Assembly (NCBI GenBank): GCA_011389885.1
Contig: JAABTK010000016.1
Span: 1 to 64,000 of the forward strand
From: Gammaproteobacteria bacterium
GTDB lineage: Bacteria > Pseudomonadota > Gammaproteobacteria > Chromatiales > Chromatiaceae
DNA length: 64,000 bases
Direction: 5' to 3'
The translations under genes and the position numbers were made by a program. Shown piece after piece: positions 17,522 to 28,866 of this stretch. Under the pieces are notes generated by a model that was not told the DNA's origin, ran no database searches, and saw only the letters and a program-made list of their open reading frames with translations. Each line of letters begins with the position of its first letter. Position 1 is the first letter of the stretch.

Positions 17522-17750
17522 CTGGTACCGTTGCGCCTCAGTAGCGGCAAACAACCTAGCCGCCCGCGAGACGCAGCACACGAAGGACCGCACAGCCCGC
17601 GGGCGGTACTCCAGGCGGCTAGGCCAGGCCGGAGCGCAGGCATCCCCGCCCTGGAACGCGGGGAGTCTCAAGCAAAATCCCCCTGCGTGCCCTGCGCCCT
17701 CTGCGCCCCTCAATCGCGTTGTTGCCGTTATTTGCGCCCAGACGCACTAG
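17522..17750 (-). mobile_element. CTAG-ended palindromic repeat, copy 2
   Basis: Read on the minus strand it begins CTAGTGCGTCTGGGCGCAAA, continues ACGGCAACAACGCGATT and GCGCAGAGGGCGCAG, and contains CCTAGCCGCCTGGAGTACC, as in copies 3 and 4. It ends TTGTTTGCCGC...GAGGCGCAACGGTACCAG. At 17747 its CTAG is shared with the start of a further left end on the plus strand (CTAGCACGCCTGCGCAC), so two elements abut. The surrounding intergenic DNA (17298-17521 and 17765-17888) holds no gene. Confidence 0.6.
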
Positions 17751-17888
17751 CACGCCTGCGCACAACCCGGAGCTTGGCGAAGCCCAAGCGTGAACTCGGC
17801 TGCGCCGCTGCGCTCAGCCCTGGAACATGTCTCCCAGGGGCGGTCGGAGCGGCGGTTTTGGTCGTCGCGGGGCGGCCCCGGCGTTGCA

Positions 17889-20345
<2,457 letters not shown>

Positions 20346-20482
20346 GGGATGCTTCCTCATGATAGGGGAGAGGCCGCCGTACTCATCAGCGGGATGCGGC
20401 GAATCGGGGCGACTCCGGGGGTTTGCTCGGCCGGGCGGGCCTGAGGCCGTTTGGGGGGACGGCGCCATAGTGGATTGTTTAT

Positions 20483-20512
20483 AGACTGCGGGCTTTGGCG
20501 ATGCATTTCAAG
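20483..20512 (-). promoter_or_regulatory. Possible heat-shock (sigma-32) promoter for lon
   Basis: On the minus strand CTTGAAA at 20506-20512 equals the sigma-32 -35 consensus. CCCGCAGT follows after 13 bases, a poor match to CCCCATnT. It lies about 160 bases upstream of lon, where such a promoter is expected. Weak evidence. Confidence 0.3.
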
Positions 20513-20519
20513 CCACCGT

Positions 20520-20690
20520 CGGGCTCAGGCGGTTGGCGGGGCTTCTTATACCCGAATTGCGCCGGGGTTGGGTTCGCCGGCCCGGCGCGGCGAGCGGCGC
20601 AGAGCGGGCTATGCAGCGCTTGCCGCAACGCCGTTGGCGGACGCAAAGCCTAGAAAAATGGTATGAGAATCCCCGGAAATCGCCAAAATG
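20520..20690. repeat. Second dispersed repeat family, copy 1
   Basis: This spacer matches parts of 52870-53155. Shared pieces include TTGGCGGG...TTCTTA, ATTGCGCCGG, AGCGGGCT.ATGCA and ATGGTATGAGAAT.CC..GAAAT.GCC. Neither copy has a credible reading frame. Confidence 0.5.
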
Positions 20691-20724
20691 AAAACGCCGG
20701 CCACCGCCCAGACGGTGGCCGGCG
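20691..20724 (-). terminator. Rho-independent terminator of clpX
   Basis: On the minus strand CGCCGGCCACCG...CGGTGGCCGGCG forms a long GC-rich stem followed by TTTTC, 26 bases after the clpX stop. Confidence 0.85.
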
Positions 20725-20749
20725 CTCGGCCCGCGATGACCGGTTCGGT

Positions 20750-22024
20750 TCAATCCGAAGAGGCCGCTAACTGTTTTTCACCGCCGTCATAGATGATGTA
20801 GGGTGAGGTTTCGCCGGCGATCACCGCCTCATCCACCACCACCTTGCTGACGTTATCGAGCGACGGCAGGTCGTACATGGTGTCGAGCAGCGTGCCTTCG
20901 AGGATCGTGCGCAGACCGCGGGCGCCGGTCTTGCGGTCCATCGCCTTGCGGGCGATGGCCAACAACGCGTCCTCGCGAAACTCCAGCTCACAATCTTCCA
21001 TCTCGAACAGTCGCTGGTATTGCTTCACCAGGGCGTTCTTGGGCTGGGTGAGGATTTCCATTAAGGCCGCTTCGTCGAGCTCCTCCAAGGTCGCCACCAC
21101 CGGCAGCCGGCCCACGAACTCCGGGATCAGGCCGTAGCGGATCAGGTCCTCGGGCTCCACCGCGCTGAAGATTTCGCCCAGGCTGCGCTCATCCTTTTTG
21201 CTGCGGACCTCGGCGCTGAAGCCGATGCCGCCCTTCTCGGAGCGGTTGCGAATCACTTTATCCAGCCCCGCAAAGGCGCCACCGACGATGAACAGGATAT
21301 TCGCCGTATTGACCTGCAGGAACTCCTGCTGCGGATGCTTGCGGCCGCCCTGGGGCGGGACCGAAGCCACGGTGCCTTCGATCAGCTTGAGCAGGGCCTG
21401 CTGCACCCCTTCGCCGGACACGTCACGGGTGATGGAGGGGTTGTCGGACTTGCGGGAAATTTTGTCGATTTCATCGATATAGACGATGCCGCTCTGGGCC
21501 TTGTCCACATCGTAATCGCACTTTTGCAGCAGCTTCTGGATGATGTTCTCTACGTCCTCGCCCACATAGCCGGCCTCGGTGAGGGTGGTGGCGTCGGCGA
21601 TGGTGAAGGGCACCTCCAGCATGCGAGCGAGGGTTTCGGCGAGCAGGGTCTTGCCGGAGCCCGTGGGGCCGATGAGCAGGATATTGCTCTTGGCGATCTC
21701 GACCTCCTCGTTCTTACTGCCCGACTCCAGCCTTTTGTAGTGATTGTAGACGGCAACGGACAGGGTCTTCTTGGCCCGCGCCTGACCGATCACATACTGG
21801 TCGAGCAGGTCGAAGATCTCCTGCGGCTTCGGCAGGGAGGTCCGGCCCTCGCCGCCGGCCTCCTGAATCTCCTCGCGGATGATGTCGTTGCACAGCTCTA
21901 CGCACTCGTCGCAGATGAAAACGGAAGGCCCGGCGATCAGCTTGCGCACTTCATGCTGGCTTTTGCCGCAAAAGGAGCAGTATAAAAGCTTACCGTCGTC
22001 GCCCTTGCCCTTATCGTTACTCAT
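20750..22024 (-). CDS. clpX: ClpX, ATPase subunit of the ClpXP protease
   Basis: A 424-residue protein. The N-terminal zinc-binding domain has CSFCGKSQ...CDEC. The AAA+ domain has Walker A GPTGSGKT and the pore loop GYVGED. Its C-terminal lobe has KTGARGLR. ClpX unfolds tagged substrates and feeds them to ClpP. The start at 22024 gives the family N-terminus and has AAGGGGA upstream; the open frame runs 15 codons longer. It lies downstream of clpP with a ~150-base gap and ends in a terminator. Confidence 0.98.
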   Translation of the reverse strand: MSNDKGKGDDGKLLYCSFCGKSQHEVRKLIAGPSVFICDECVELCNDIIREEIQEAGGEGRTSLPKPQEIFDLLDQYVIGQARAKKTLSVAVYNHYKRLESGSKNEEVEIAKSNILLIGPTGSGKTLLAETLARMLEVPFTIADATTLTEAGYVGEDVENIIQKLLQKCDYDVDKAQSGIVYIDEIDKISRKSDNPSITRDVSGEGVQQALLKLIEGTVASVPPQGGRKHPQQEFLQVNTANILFIVGGAFAGLDKVIRNRSEKGGIGFSAEVRSKKDERSLGEIFSAVEPEDLIRYGLIPEFVGRLPVVATLEELDEAALMEILTQPKNALVKQYQRLFEMEDCELEFREDALLAIARKAMDRKTGARGLRTILEGTLLDTMYDLPSLDNVSKVVVDEAVIAGETSPYIIYDGGEKQLAASSD

Positions 22025-22176
22025 TACGCCGTCCCCTTCGAACTCTCGCCTTTCCGACCATGGGTCCAATCATAGCCCCATGGCCGGAAAATCACAAAAT
22101 TTTGCCCCGCGGATCCGCCTACAGCCGAGGAGGGTTCCACCGGCAACCCTCAAAACCCGACCTCGGCGGCGCCGCT

Positions 22177-22803
22177 TCAGGGCCGCGTGGTCAGCACGCT
22201 GTCGATCAGGCCATAGTTCACCGAGTCCTCGCCGCTCATGAAGTTATCACGCTCGGTATCCCGTTCGATGCTCTCCAGCGGCTGGCCGGTGTGCTTGGCC
22301 ATAATCCGGTTCAATCGATCCCGCAGCAGGAGGATTTCCTTGGCATGGATCTCGATGTCCGAGGCCTGCCCCTGGAATCCGCCTAGGGGTTGGTGAATCA
22401 TAATCCGCGAATGCGGCAGCGCGTAGCGCTTGCCGGCCTCGCCGCCGGTCAACAACAGCGCGCCCATGCTCGCCGCCTGACCGATGCACATGGTGCTGAC
22501 ATGAGGCCGAATGAACTGCATGGTATCGTAAATCGCGAGCCCGGCGCTGACCGAACCGCCGGGGGAGTTGATGTAGACGTGGATATCCTTGTCCGGGTTT
22601 TCCGACTCCAGGAACAGCAGCTGAGCCACCACCAGGTTGGCCATGTAGTCTTCCACCGGCCCCACCAGGAAGATGACCCGTTCCTTGAGCAGGCGGGAAT
22701 AGATGTCGTAGGCCCGCTCGCCGCGCGCCGTCTGTTCCACCACCATGGGCACCAGGCCGAGGGCCTGGGCGTCCAGCGCACCGTGCGCAGGCTTGTCAAT
22801 CAT
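22177..22803 (-). CDS. clpP: ClpP protease subunit
   Basis: A 208-residue serine protease. The catalytic Ser lies in GQAASMGA and the His in MIHQPLGG, with an Asp in the following helix. [10 protein letters not shown] is the oxyanion strand. Fourteen subunits form the degradation chamber for ClpX substrates. It follows tig by only 13 bases, so tig-clpP are cotranscribed. Confidence 0.98.
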   Translation of the reverse strand: MIDKPAHGALDAQALGLVPMVVEQTARGERAYDIYSRLLKERVIFLVGPVEDYMANLVVAQLLFLESENPDKDIHVYINSPGGSVSAGLAIYDTMQFIRPHVSTMCIGQAASMGALLLTGGEAGKRYALPHSRIMIHQPLGGFQGQASDIEIHAKEILLLRDRLNRIMAKHTGQPLESIERDTERDNFMSGEDSVNYGLIDSVLTTRP

Positions 22804-22816
22804 ACGTCGCTATCCC

Positions 22817-24127
22817 CTAGGATTTTTCGGTTTGCCGCTTGGGATCCATCAGCTCCTCAAAGCCGACGGGTTCGTCCGCCACTTGGACCTGCTGCATCAC
22901 CCAATCCACTACCTGATCTTCCAGCACCAGGTTTTCAATCTGTCCGCGCTGCTCTTGGTTGGTTTTGTAGAATTCGACCACCTCGTCCGGGTTTTCGTAG
23001 CTCTGGGCCGCGTCCCGAATACGCGCCTCGACCTGCTCGGCATCCACCTTAAGCCCATTGGCCTTTACGATCTCAGCAATTAACAGGCCAATTTTGACCC
23101 GCCGTTGGGCCTGATCTTCGAACAGGCTCAGCGGCAGCTCGATGCCGGGGGCCTGCCGGCCCATGGACTGGCGGGTGTGCTCACGCAGGGCCTCGGCCTC
23201 TTGCTCGATCAGCGACTTGGGGACATCCAGCGGCGTGGTCTCCAGGATCGCGGTCATCACCCCGTCCTTGATTTTTTGGTGTATCTTTTCCTTCAATTCA
23301 CGCTCCATATTGGAGCGAACCTCACTGCGGAAGGCCTCTTCGCCGCCCTCTTCGACGCCGAAGGCCTGGATGAAGGCCGCGTCGATCTCGGGCAGCACCG
23401 GCTGCTCGATCTTTTTCACCGTGACCTCAAACACCGCCGGCTTGCCGGCCAGGTGCGCGGCCTGATAGTCATCGGGGAACCGCACGTCTAGGCTGCGGGT
23501 CTCGCCCCGGGTCGCGCCTGCGAGGCCGGCCTCGAAGCCTTCGATCATGTTGCCGGAGCCAAGCTCCAGCGACGCGTCGGCGGCGGCGCCGCCGTCGAAC
23601 GCCTCGCCGTCGATCTTGCCCTCGAAGTCGATGGTGAGGCGGTCCTCGGTCTGCGCCGGGCGTTCGACCTCTTCCCAGGCGGCGCGCTGTTTGCGCAGCT
23701 TGCGGATCATCTCCTCCAGGTCGGCGTCGGTGACCTCGGCCACCGGCTTTTTGATTTCGGCGGCGCCGAAGTCGCCCAGCACGATCTCGGGGGCCACCTC
23801 GAAGGTGGCGGTGTAGGCCAGGACCTGCCCCGGACCTTTGTCTTCCGGCTCGATCTTGGGCGGACCCGCCGGGGTGACGGCCTGCTGCTCCAGGGCCTCG
23901 TAGTAGCTGCTCTGTATCAGCGATGCGAATACCTCTTGGCGCACCTGCTCGCCATAACGCTTACGCAGCACGGAAAGGGGCACCTTTCCGGGGCGGAAGC
24001 CGTTCATGCGCACGCTGCGCGTCATCTCGCGCAGGCGCTTTTCGACTTCCGGGTCCACCCGCTCCGCGGGCAGTTCTACCGTCATGCGTTTTTCCAGGCC
24101 TTCAGCAGATTCGATGGTAACTTGCAT
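22817..24127 (-). CDS. tig: Trigger factor
   Basis: A 436-residue ribosome-bound chaperone. The N-terminal domain has the ribosome-docking motif as GFRPGKVPLSVL (about 43-54). The FKBP-type isomerase domain (about 150-235) has DRLTIDFEGKIDGEAFDGG. The helical C-terminal part forms the chaperone arms. It is the first gene of tig-clpP-clpX. Only about 50 bases lie between it and the tRNA-Leu terminator, so its promoter must be compact, or it gets read-through. Confidence 0.97.
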   Translation of the reverse strand: MQVTIESAEGLEKRMTVELPAERVDPEVEKRLREMTRSVRMNGFRPGKVPLSVLRKRYGEQVRQEVFASLIQSSYYEALEQQAVTPAGPPKIEPEDKGPGQVLAYTATFEVAPEIVLGDFGAAEIKKPVAEVTDADLEEMIRKLRKQRAAWEEVERPAQTEDRLTIDFEGKIDGEAFDGGAAADASLELGSGNMIEGFEAGLAGATRGETRSLDVRFPDDYQAAHLAGKPAVFEVTVKKIEQPVLPEIDAAFIQAFGVEEGGEEAFRSEVRSNMERELKEKIHQKIKDGVMTAILETTPLDVPKSLIEQEAEALREHTRQSMGRQAPGIELPLSLFEDQAQRRVKIGLLIAEIVKANGLKVDAEQVEARIRDAAQSYENPDEVVEFYKTNQEQRGQIENLVLEDQVVDWVMQQVQVADEPVGFEELMDPKRQTEKS

Positions 24128-24175
24128 CTACCTCTCGGGCGGCCGTCGCCACCCCTCCGATAATGGGTTTCAAGA

Positions 24176-24205
24176 TAAAAGCCTGGGTCCACGGGGCTCA
24201 GGCTT
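24176..24205 (-). terminator. Terminator-like hairpin after tRNA-Leu
   Basis: On the minus strand AAGCCTG pairs with CAGGCTT, followed by TTATC. It separates tRNA-Leu from tig. The stem is only about 7 bp, so termination may be partial. Confidence 0.6.
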
Positions 24206-24214
24206 GCCGAGATT

Positions 24215-24299
<85 letters not shown>

Positions 24300-24306
24300 G
24301 TTTGTG

Positions 24307-24335
24307 TTGGGTCTACCAGAACGTTCCAGTATACA
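24307..24335 (+). promoter_or_regulatory. Possible promoter of the CPBP protease gene
   Basis: TTGGGT and TATACA are 17 bases apart on the plus strand. They overlap the tRNA-Leu promoter on the other strand, about 50 bases before the gene. Confidence 0.4.
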
Positions 24336-24357
24336 ATCCTTGATCGCACAGGTGTAA
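24328..24357 (-). promoter_or_regulatory. Promoter of tRNA-Leu
   Basis: On the minus strand TTACAC (24352-24357) and TATACT (24328-24333) are 18 bases apart. Transcription would start about 22 bases before the tRNA. Confidence 0.65.
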
Positions 24358-24386
24358 CCCCTTTTTCATTCAGGAGGAGCTTTTCC

Positions 24387-25274
24387 ATGCGCAGCCTCGC
24401 CGCTTTCGTGCTCTTGTTCGTCGTCGCCATGCTGGTCGCCGCCCTGTTGCTGCCGCCCCTGTATTGGGTGTTGGGTGCGCGCCTGAGCGTGCCGCCGCAT
24501 TTACTGCTGGACCAGTTGGCGAAGCTCGTGGCCGTGCCGTTCTTCCTTTGGCTCCTGGCCCGCTTCGATCTCCTCTCCGCCGCCGCCCTGGGGCTGCGCC
24601 AGCCGGGCCGGGGCTTTTGGCGCGAGGCGGCCAGCGGTTGGCTCTGGGGCGTGGCCATGCTGGGCGTGTTGTGCGCGCTGCTGATTACGCTGGAGGCGCG
24701 CAGCCTGCGCCCCCTGCCGGAGGCTTGGGCCTGGCGCCTCGCGGGCATCGCCGCCGGCGCCTTGGTCGCCGGTTTCCTGATCGCCTGGATCGAGGAGGTG
24801 TTCTTCCGCGGCGGCCTGTACGGGGCCGCCCGGCGCGAATCCGGGGTGGCCGCCGCCATCGGCCTGTCGAGCGTCTATTACGCGGCCTTGCACTTCGTCG
24901 ATCCGCGCCCGCTGCCCCCGGATGCGCCCCTGCTGTGGGACACCGGGCTGCATCTGCTGGCCGGCGGTTTCTGGCAGTTCAGTCGCCCCGGGGCGATCCT
25001 TGACTCCTTTTCGGCCCTTTTCGCCGCCGGCGTGCTGCTTGCTATGGTGCGCGAACAACGCCGGGGGCTCGCCTTCGCCATCGGGCTGCATGCCGGCTGG
25101 ATCCTGGTGATTCGGCTGGTGCAGGAGACCACGCGGGTGAATGCCGCGTCCGACAGCGCGGCGCTGGTGGGCGCGTATAACGGTATCATCGGCTATTTCG
25201 CCGCGGTCTATATCCTGGCCTTGGTATTGCTGTTCGGGCTCGACGCCTTACGCGCGCCGCGCGCCCGACTCTAA
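24387..25274 (+). CDS. CPBP-family intramembrane protease (CAAX/Abi type)
   Basis: A 295-residue membrane protein with about eight hydrophobic segments. The signature EEVFFRG has Glu136, Glu137 and Arg141. Later histidines, ALHFVDP and GLHAGW, complete the four-motif active site of this glutamate-type family. Some members process prenylated proteins or act in bacteriocin self-immunity; the substrate here is unknown. GGAGGAG precedes the ATG. It is a lone gene between tRNA-Leu and secF, facing secF. Confidence 0.85.
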   Translation: MRSLAAFVLLFVVAMLVAALLLPPLYWVLGARLSVPPHLLLDQLAKLVAVPFFLWLLARFDLLSAAALGLRQPGRGFWREAASGWLWGVAMLGVLCALLITLEARSLRPLPEAWAWRLAGIAAGALVAGFLIAWIEEVFFRGGLYGAARRESGVAAAIGLSSVYYAALHFVDPRPLPPDAPLLWDTGLHLLAGGFWQFSRPGAILDSFSALFAAGVLLAMVREQRRGLAFAIGLHAGWILVIRLVQETTRVNAASDSAALVGAYNGIIGYFAAVYILALVLLFGLDALRAPRARL

Positions 25275-25295
25275 AAGCCGGTCCGAGACCAGGGC

Positions 25296-26258
25296 TCAGA
25301 CCTGAGACCCGTCGCCCTCTGCGCCTTCTTTTTCCACCGGCATCAGGTCCTCCTTGCTGATGCCGAGCATGATCACCGCCGCACTCGCCACATAGATGGA
25401 GGAGTAGGTGCCAATCAGCACGCCGATGATCAGCGCCAGGGCGAAGCCGAAGATGATTTCGCCGCCGAAGATCAGCAGCGCCAGCAGCACCAGCAGGGTG
25501 GTGAACGAGGTCACCAGGGTGCGAGCCAGGGTCTGGGTCAGGGAGCTGTCCACGATCTCGATCACCCCGCCCTTGCGCATCTTGCGGAAGTTTTCGCGAA
25601 TGCGGTCGTAAACCACGATGGTGTCGTTGAGTGAGTAGCCGATCACCGCCAACACTGCGGCCAGCACCGGCAGGTCGAATTCCACCCGAAACAGCGAGAA
25701 CAGCCCTACGGTGATGATCACGTCATGCACCAGGGCGACGATGGAGCCGAGCGCGAAGCGATACTCGAAGCGCAGCCCGACATAGATCAGGATGGCGCCT
25801 AGGGCGTAGAGCAAGGCCAGGCCGCCGCGGGTGGTGAGTTCCTCGCCCACCTGGGGGCCGACGAATTCCACCCGGCGCAGGTCCACCGGACCCTCGGAGG
25901 CGGACTGCATGGCCCTGAAGGCGCGGTCGCTGAGCTGGGCCGCATCTTCCTCCAAGTCGCCCTGGGGCGCCAGCCGCACCAGTACGTCGCGACTGCTGCC
26001 GAAATGCTGAATGGTGTAATCGCCGAAGCCGGCCTGATCCAGCGCCGCGCGCACCACGGTCAGATCGGCGGCTTGCTCATAGCCCACCTCGACCAGGGTG
26101 CCGCCGGTGAAGTCGATGCCCAGCTTCAGTCCCTGAAGGGCGATGGAGGCCAGGCAGACCAGAATCAAGACCGCGGAGAAGATCGTCGCCAGTTGGCGCT
26201 TCTCCATGAACGGGATGGTCTTCTTCGGGTCGATGATTTTGATCGATTGGTCTTGCAT
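25296..26258 (-). CDS. secF: Protein translocase subunit SecF
   Basis: A 320-residue membrane protein. The first transmembrane segment is followed by GIDFTGGTLVEV, the conserved SecF motif, then a periplasmic P1 domain and five more segments (GYSLNDTIVVYDRIREN). With SecD it uses the proton gradient to pull proteins through SecYEG. It follows secD by 22 bases. Confidence 0.97.
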   Translation of the reverse strand: MQDQSIKIIDPKKTIPFMEKRQLATIFSAVLILVCLASIALQGLKLGIDFTGGTLVEVGYEQAADLTVVRAALDQAGFGDYTIQHFGSSRDVLVRLAPQGDLEEDAAQLSDRAFRAMQSASEGPVDLRRVEFVGPQVGEELTTRGGLALLYALGAILIYVGLRFEYRFALGSIVALVHDVIITVGLFSLFRVEFDLPVLAAVLAVIGYSLNDTIVVYDRIRENFRKMRKGGVIEIVDSSLTQTLARTLVTSFTTLLVLLALLIFGGEIIFGFALALIIGVLIGTYSSIYVASAAVIMLGISKEDLMPVEKEGAEGDGSQV

Positions 26259-26280
26259 GATGCGTCTCCTCGGGCCGGCC

Positions 26281-28140
26281 TCAGATGGTGATCTGCTGCA
26301 ATCGCTTGCCGCCGTAGATCAAATTGATCACGGCCCGGGTGCCGATGATGGCGGTGAACATGGAGGTCAGGATGCCGATGAACAGGGTCACCGCAAAGCC
26401 CTTAATGGGGCCGGTGCCGAAGCTGAACAGCACCACCGCCGCGATTAGGGTGGTGATGTTGGCGTCCAGGATGGTGGAAAGCGCCTTTTGATAACCCGCA
26501 TGGATGCTGGCCTGGGGCGTGTTGCCGTTGCGGATCTCCTCGCGGATGCGCTCGAAGATCAGCACATTGGCGTCCACCGCCATGCCCACGGTGAGCACGA
26601 TGCCGGCGATGCCGGGCAGGGTGAGGGTGGCCTGAAGCAGCGACAGCACGGCCACGATGAGCACTAGGTTGGTGACCAGGGCCAGGTCCGCCACCAGCCC
26701 GAACACGCGATAGTAGTACACCATGAACACCATCACCAGCCCCAGGCCGATCATCACCGAGGCGAAGCCCTGGTCGATGCTGTCCTGCCCCAGGCTGGGG
26801 CCGATGGTGCGCTCTTCCACGATCTCGATGGGCGCGGCCAGGGCGCCGGCGCGCAACAGCAGCGCCAGGTCGTGGGCCTCTTCCATGCTGTCGAGGCCAG
26901 TGGTTTGAAAGCGGGCGCCGAAGGGCTCGATGATGTTGGCCACGCTAATGACCTCCTCCACCGGCACCTTGCGCTTTTTGATTTCGCCGTCCTCTTCGTA
27001 GGTCTCGATACGGGTCTCAATGAACACCACCGCCATCGGCTTGCCCACATTGTCGAGGGTGACGTCGCGCATGCGCCGGCCGCCGGCCCCATCTAGGCGA
27101 ACCACCACCGCCGGGGAGCCCGAGCGCTGATCAATGGCCGAGGAGGCGTCGGTGATTTGGTTGCCGGTGACGATTACCGACTTCTTCAGCAGGATCGGCC
27201 GACCGTCGCGGGTGTGATACAGCTTGGCCCCCGGCGGAACACGGCCTTGCAGCGCGTCCTGCACGTCGCGCTCGGTGTCTTGCAGGCGGTATTCCAGGGT
27301 GGCCGTGGCGCCTAACAGGTCCTTGACCTTGGTCGGATCCTGCGCCCCCGGCAGTTGCACTACGATGCGCCGGTCGCCTTGGCGTTGAATCACCGGCTCG
27401 GCCACGCCGAGGGCGTTGACGCGATTGCGCAGGGTGGTGATGTTCTGCTTGAGGGCGAAGGTTTGGACTTCTTCGCGCTGGTTCTCGCCAAGCGTCGCGC
27501 TCAGGCGATATTCGTCCGCCTCGTCCGTAGCGTCCAGCTCCAACTCGCGGAACTCGTTGCCGATCACCCGCTCCGCCTCGTCGCGCACCGCGGCGTCGTT
27601 AAAGGTCAGCAGGATGTCATCGCCCTGCTGGATCACCTGCTTATAGCGCACCTTCTCCTGCCGCATTAGGGTCCGAATATCGCCCGCGAAACGATCCATG
27701 GCCTGCGTCACCGCCGCCTCGATATCCACATCGATCAACACATGGATGCCGCCGCGCAGATCCAGGCCCAGGTACATGGGCTGGGCATCGATCGCCCGCA
27801 CCCAGTCCGGCAGGTCCGGAGACAGCGTCATCGCCAGGGTGTGATCCATACCCAGGGCCGCCTGCAGCACGTCTTGGGCCTTGAGCTGGGAATCCGAATC
27901 CGTGAACCGCACCAAGAGCTTGTTCTGCTCCGTGTCCAGCTCCACCGCCTTGTATTTCAGCCCGGCCTGATTCAGCGTTTGCTCGATTTGCTGCACCGTC
28001 TGCGTGCCGACCTCCATATCGCGCGCGGCGGAGACCTCAATGGAGGGGTCTTGATCGAAGACGTTGGGGAAGGCGAGCAACAGGCCCGCCAGCAACACGA
28101 ACAGAACCAGCAGGTTCTTCCAAAGGGGATAACGATTCAT
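26281..28140 (-). CDS. secD: Protein translocase subunit SecD
   Basis: A 619-residue membrane protein. The start MNRYPLWKN at 28140 matches family N-termini; the longer frame to 28254 does not. LGLDLRGGIHVLIDVD follows the first membrane segment. The large periplasmic P1 domain and a C-terminal six-helix RND-like part (GMAVDANVLIFERIREE) are complete. It lies between yajC and secF in the usual order; the tgt-queA genes that often precede are absent. Confidence 0.97.
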   Translation of the reverse strand: MNRYPLWKNLLVLFVLLAGLLLAFPNVFDQDPSIEVSAARDMEVGTQTVQQIEQTLNQAGLKYKAVELDTEQNKLLVRFTDSDSQLKAQDVLQAALGMDHTLAMTLSPDLPDWVRAIDAQPMYLGLDLRGGIHVLIDVDIEAAVTQAMDRFAGDIRTLMRQEKVRYKQVIQQGDDILLTFNDAAVRDEAERVIGNEFRELELDATDEADEYRLSATLGENQREEVQTFALKQNITTLRNRVNALGVAEPVIQRQGDRRIVVQLPGAQDPTKVKDLLGATATLEYRLQDTERDVQDALQGRVPPGAKLYHTRDGRPILLKKSVIVTGNQITDASSAIDQRSGSPAVVVRLDGAGGRRMRDVTLDNVGKPMAVVFIETRIETYEEDGEIKKRKVPVEEVISVANIIEPFGARFQTTGLDSMEEAHDLALLLRAGALAAPIEIVEERTIGPSLGQDSIDQGFASVMIGLGLVMVFMVYYYRVFGLVADLALVTNLVLIVAVLSLLQATLTLPGIAGIVLTVGMAVDANVLIFERIREEIRNGNTPQASIHAGYQKALSTILDANITTLIAAVVLFSFGTGPIKGFAVTLFIGILTSMFTAIIGTRAVINLIYGGKRLQQITI

Positions 28141-28277
28141 AGGCTCATTTCGGCGTTTTTGATTAAATCCATCGGTGCGATGACGGTGCGTTTCGGGGGC
28201 GCCCAAGAACCCAGGCCGCGGCCGCGATCCTAGGCCGGATCCGGCACGGGCCAAGGGATGCCCCCGGCGTGCGGCGG

Positions 28278-28610
28278 TTACATCTCCTTTAGCGTCCCCT
28301 TAGGCATCACCGCGCCCACCGATTGGCGACGCACCTTCACCTCAATGCCTTCGCCCAGCTCCACCTTGGCGAAGTTGTCGCCGAGGTCGATGATCTTGCC
28401 CATTAGGCCGCCTTCCAACTGCACCTCGTCGCCCTTTGAAAGGGCCTCCACCATCTTCTGGTGCTCTTTTTGCCGCTTCACCTGCGGCCGGATCATGAAG
28501 AAGTACAGCACCAGCAACAGCCCGATGGGCAGGATCAAACCGCCCAGCCCAGCGCCCGCCGGGGCCTGATCGGCCGCTTGCGCCATTGCGTCGGAGATAA
28601 AAAAGCTCAT
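28278..28610 (-). CDS. yajC: Preprotein translocase subunit YajC
   Basis: A 110-residue single-pass membrane protein. The hydrophobic segment (LILPIGLLLVLYFFMI) is followed by RPQVKRQKEHQKMVEAL and LxxGDEVxLxGGxxGKI, the YajC pattern. It associates with SecDF. A promoter lies at 28646-28673. Confidence 0.95.
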   Translation of the reverse strand: MSFFISDAMAQAADQAPAGAGLGGLILPIGLLLVLYFFMIRPQVKRQKEHQKMVEALSKGDEVQLEGGLMGKIIDLGDNFAKVELGEGIEVKVRRQSVGAVMPKGTLKEM

Positions 28611-28645
28611 AGAAACACCTGGATTTATGCCCGAAAAAGGCGGGG

Positions 28646-28673
28646 ATTATGACACATCCCCCGCTTGCGTCAA
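28646..28673 (-). promoter_or_regulatory. Sigma-70 promoter of yajC-secD-secF
   Basis: On the minus strand TTGACG (28668-28673) and CATAAT (28646-28651) are 16 bases apart, about 35 bases upstream of the yajC start. Confidence 0.6.
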
Positions 28674-28866
28674 TCTCACCGCAGCCCCTGCCGCCGCCAT
28701 AAGCCGCAGGATGCAGCGTAGACCAGCCCGGGGACGAAAGGTTCACCGGCGCTGCAAAATCCCCCGACTGGGCTATTATTGAAGACAGCAATCGCCGCAG
28801 ACCCGGCCGCAAGGCCGGCGCCCGACGGCGAACCCCGGCACCCGCCGAAACAGACCGGAGGCCCCG

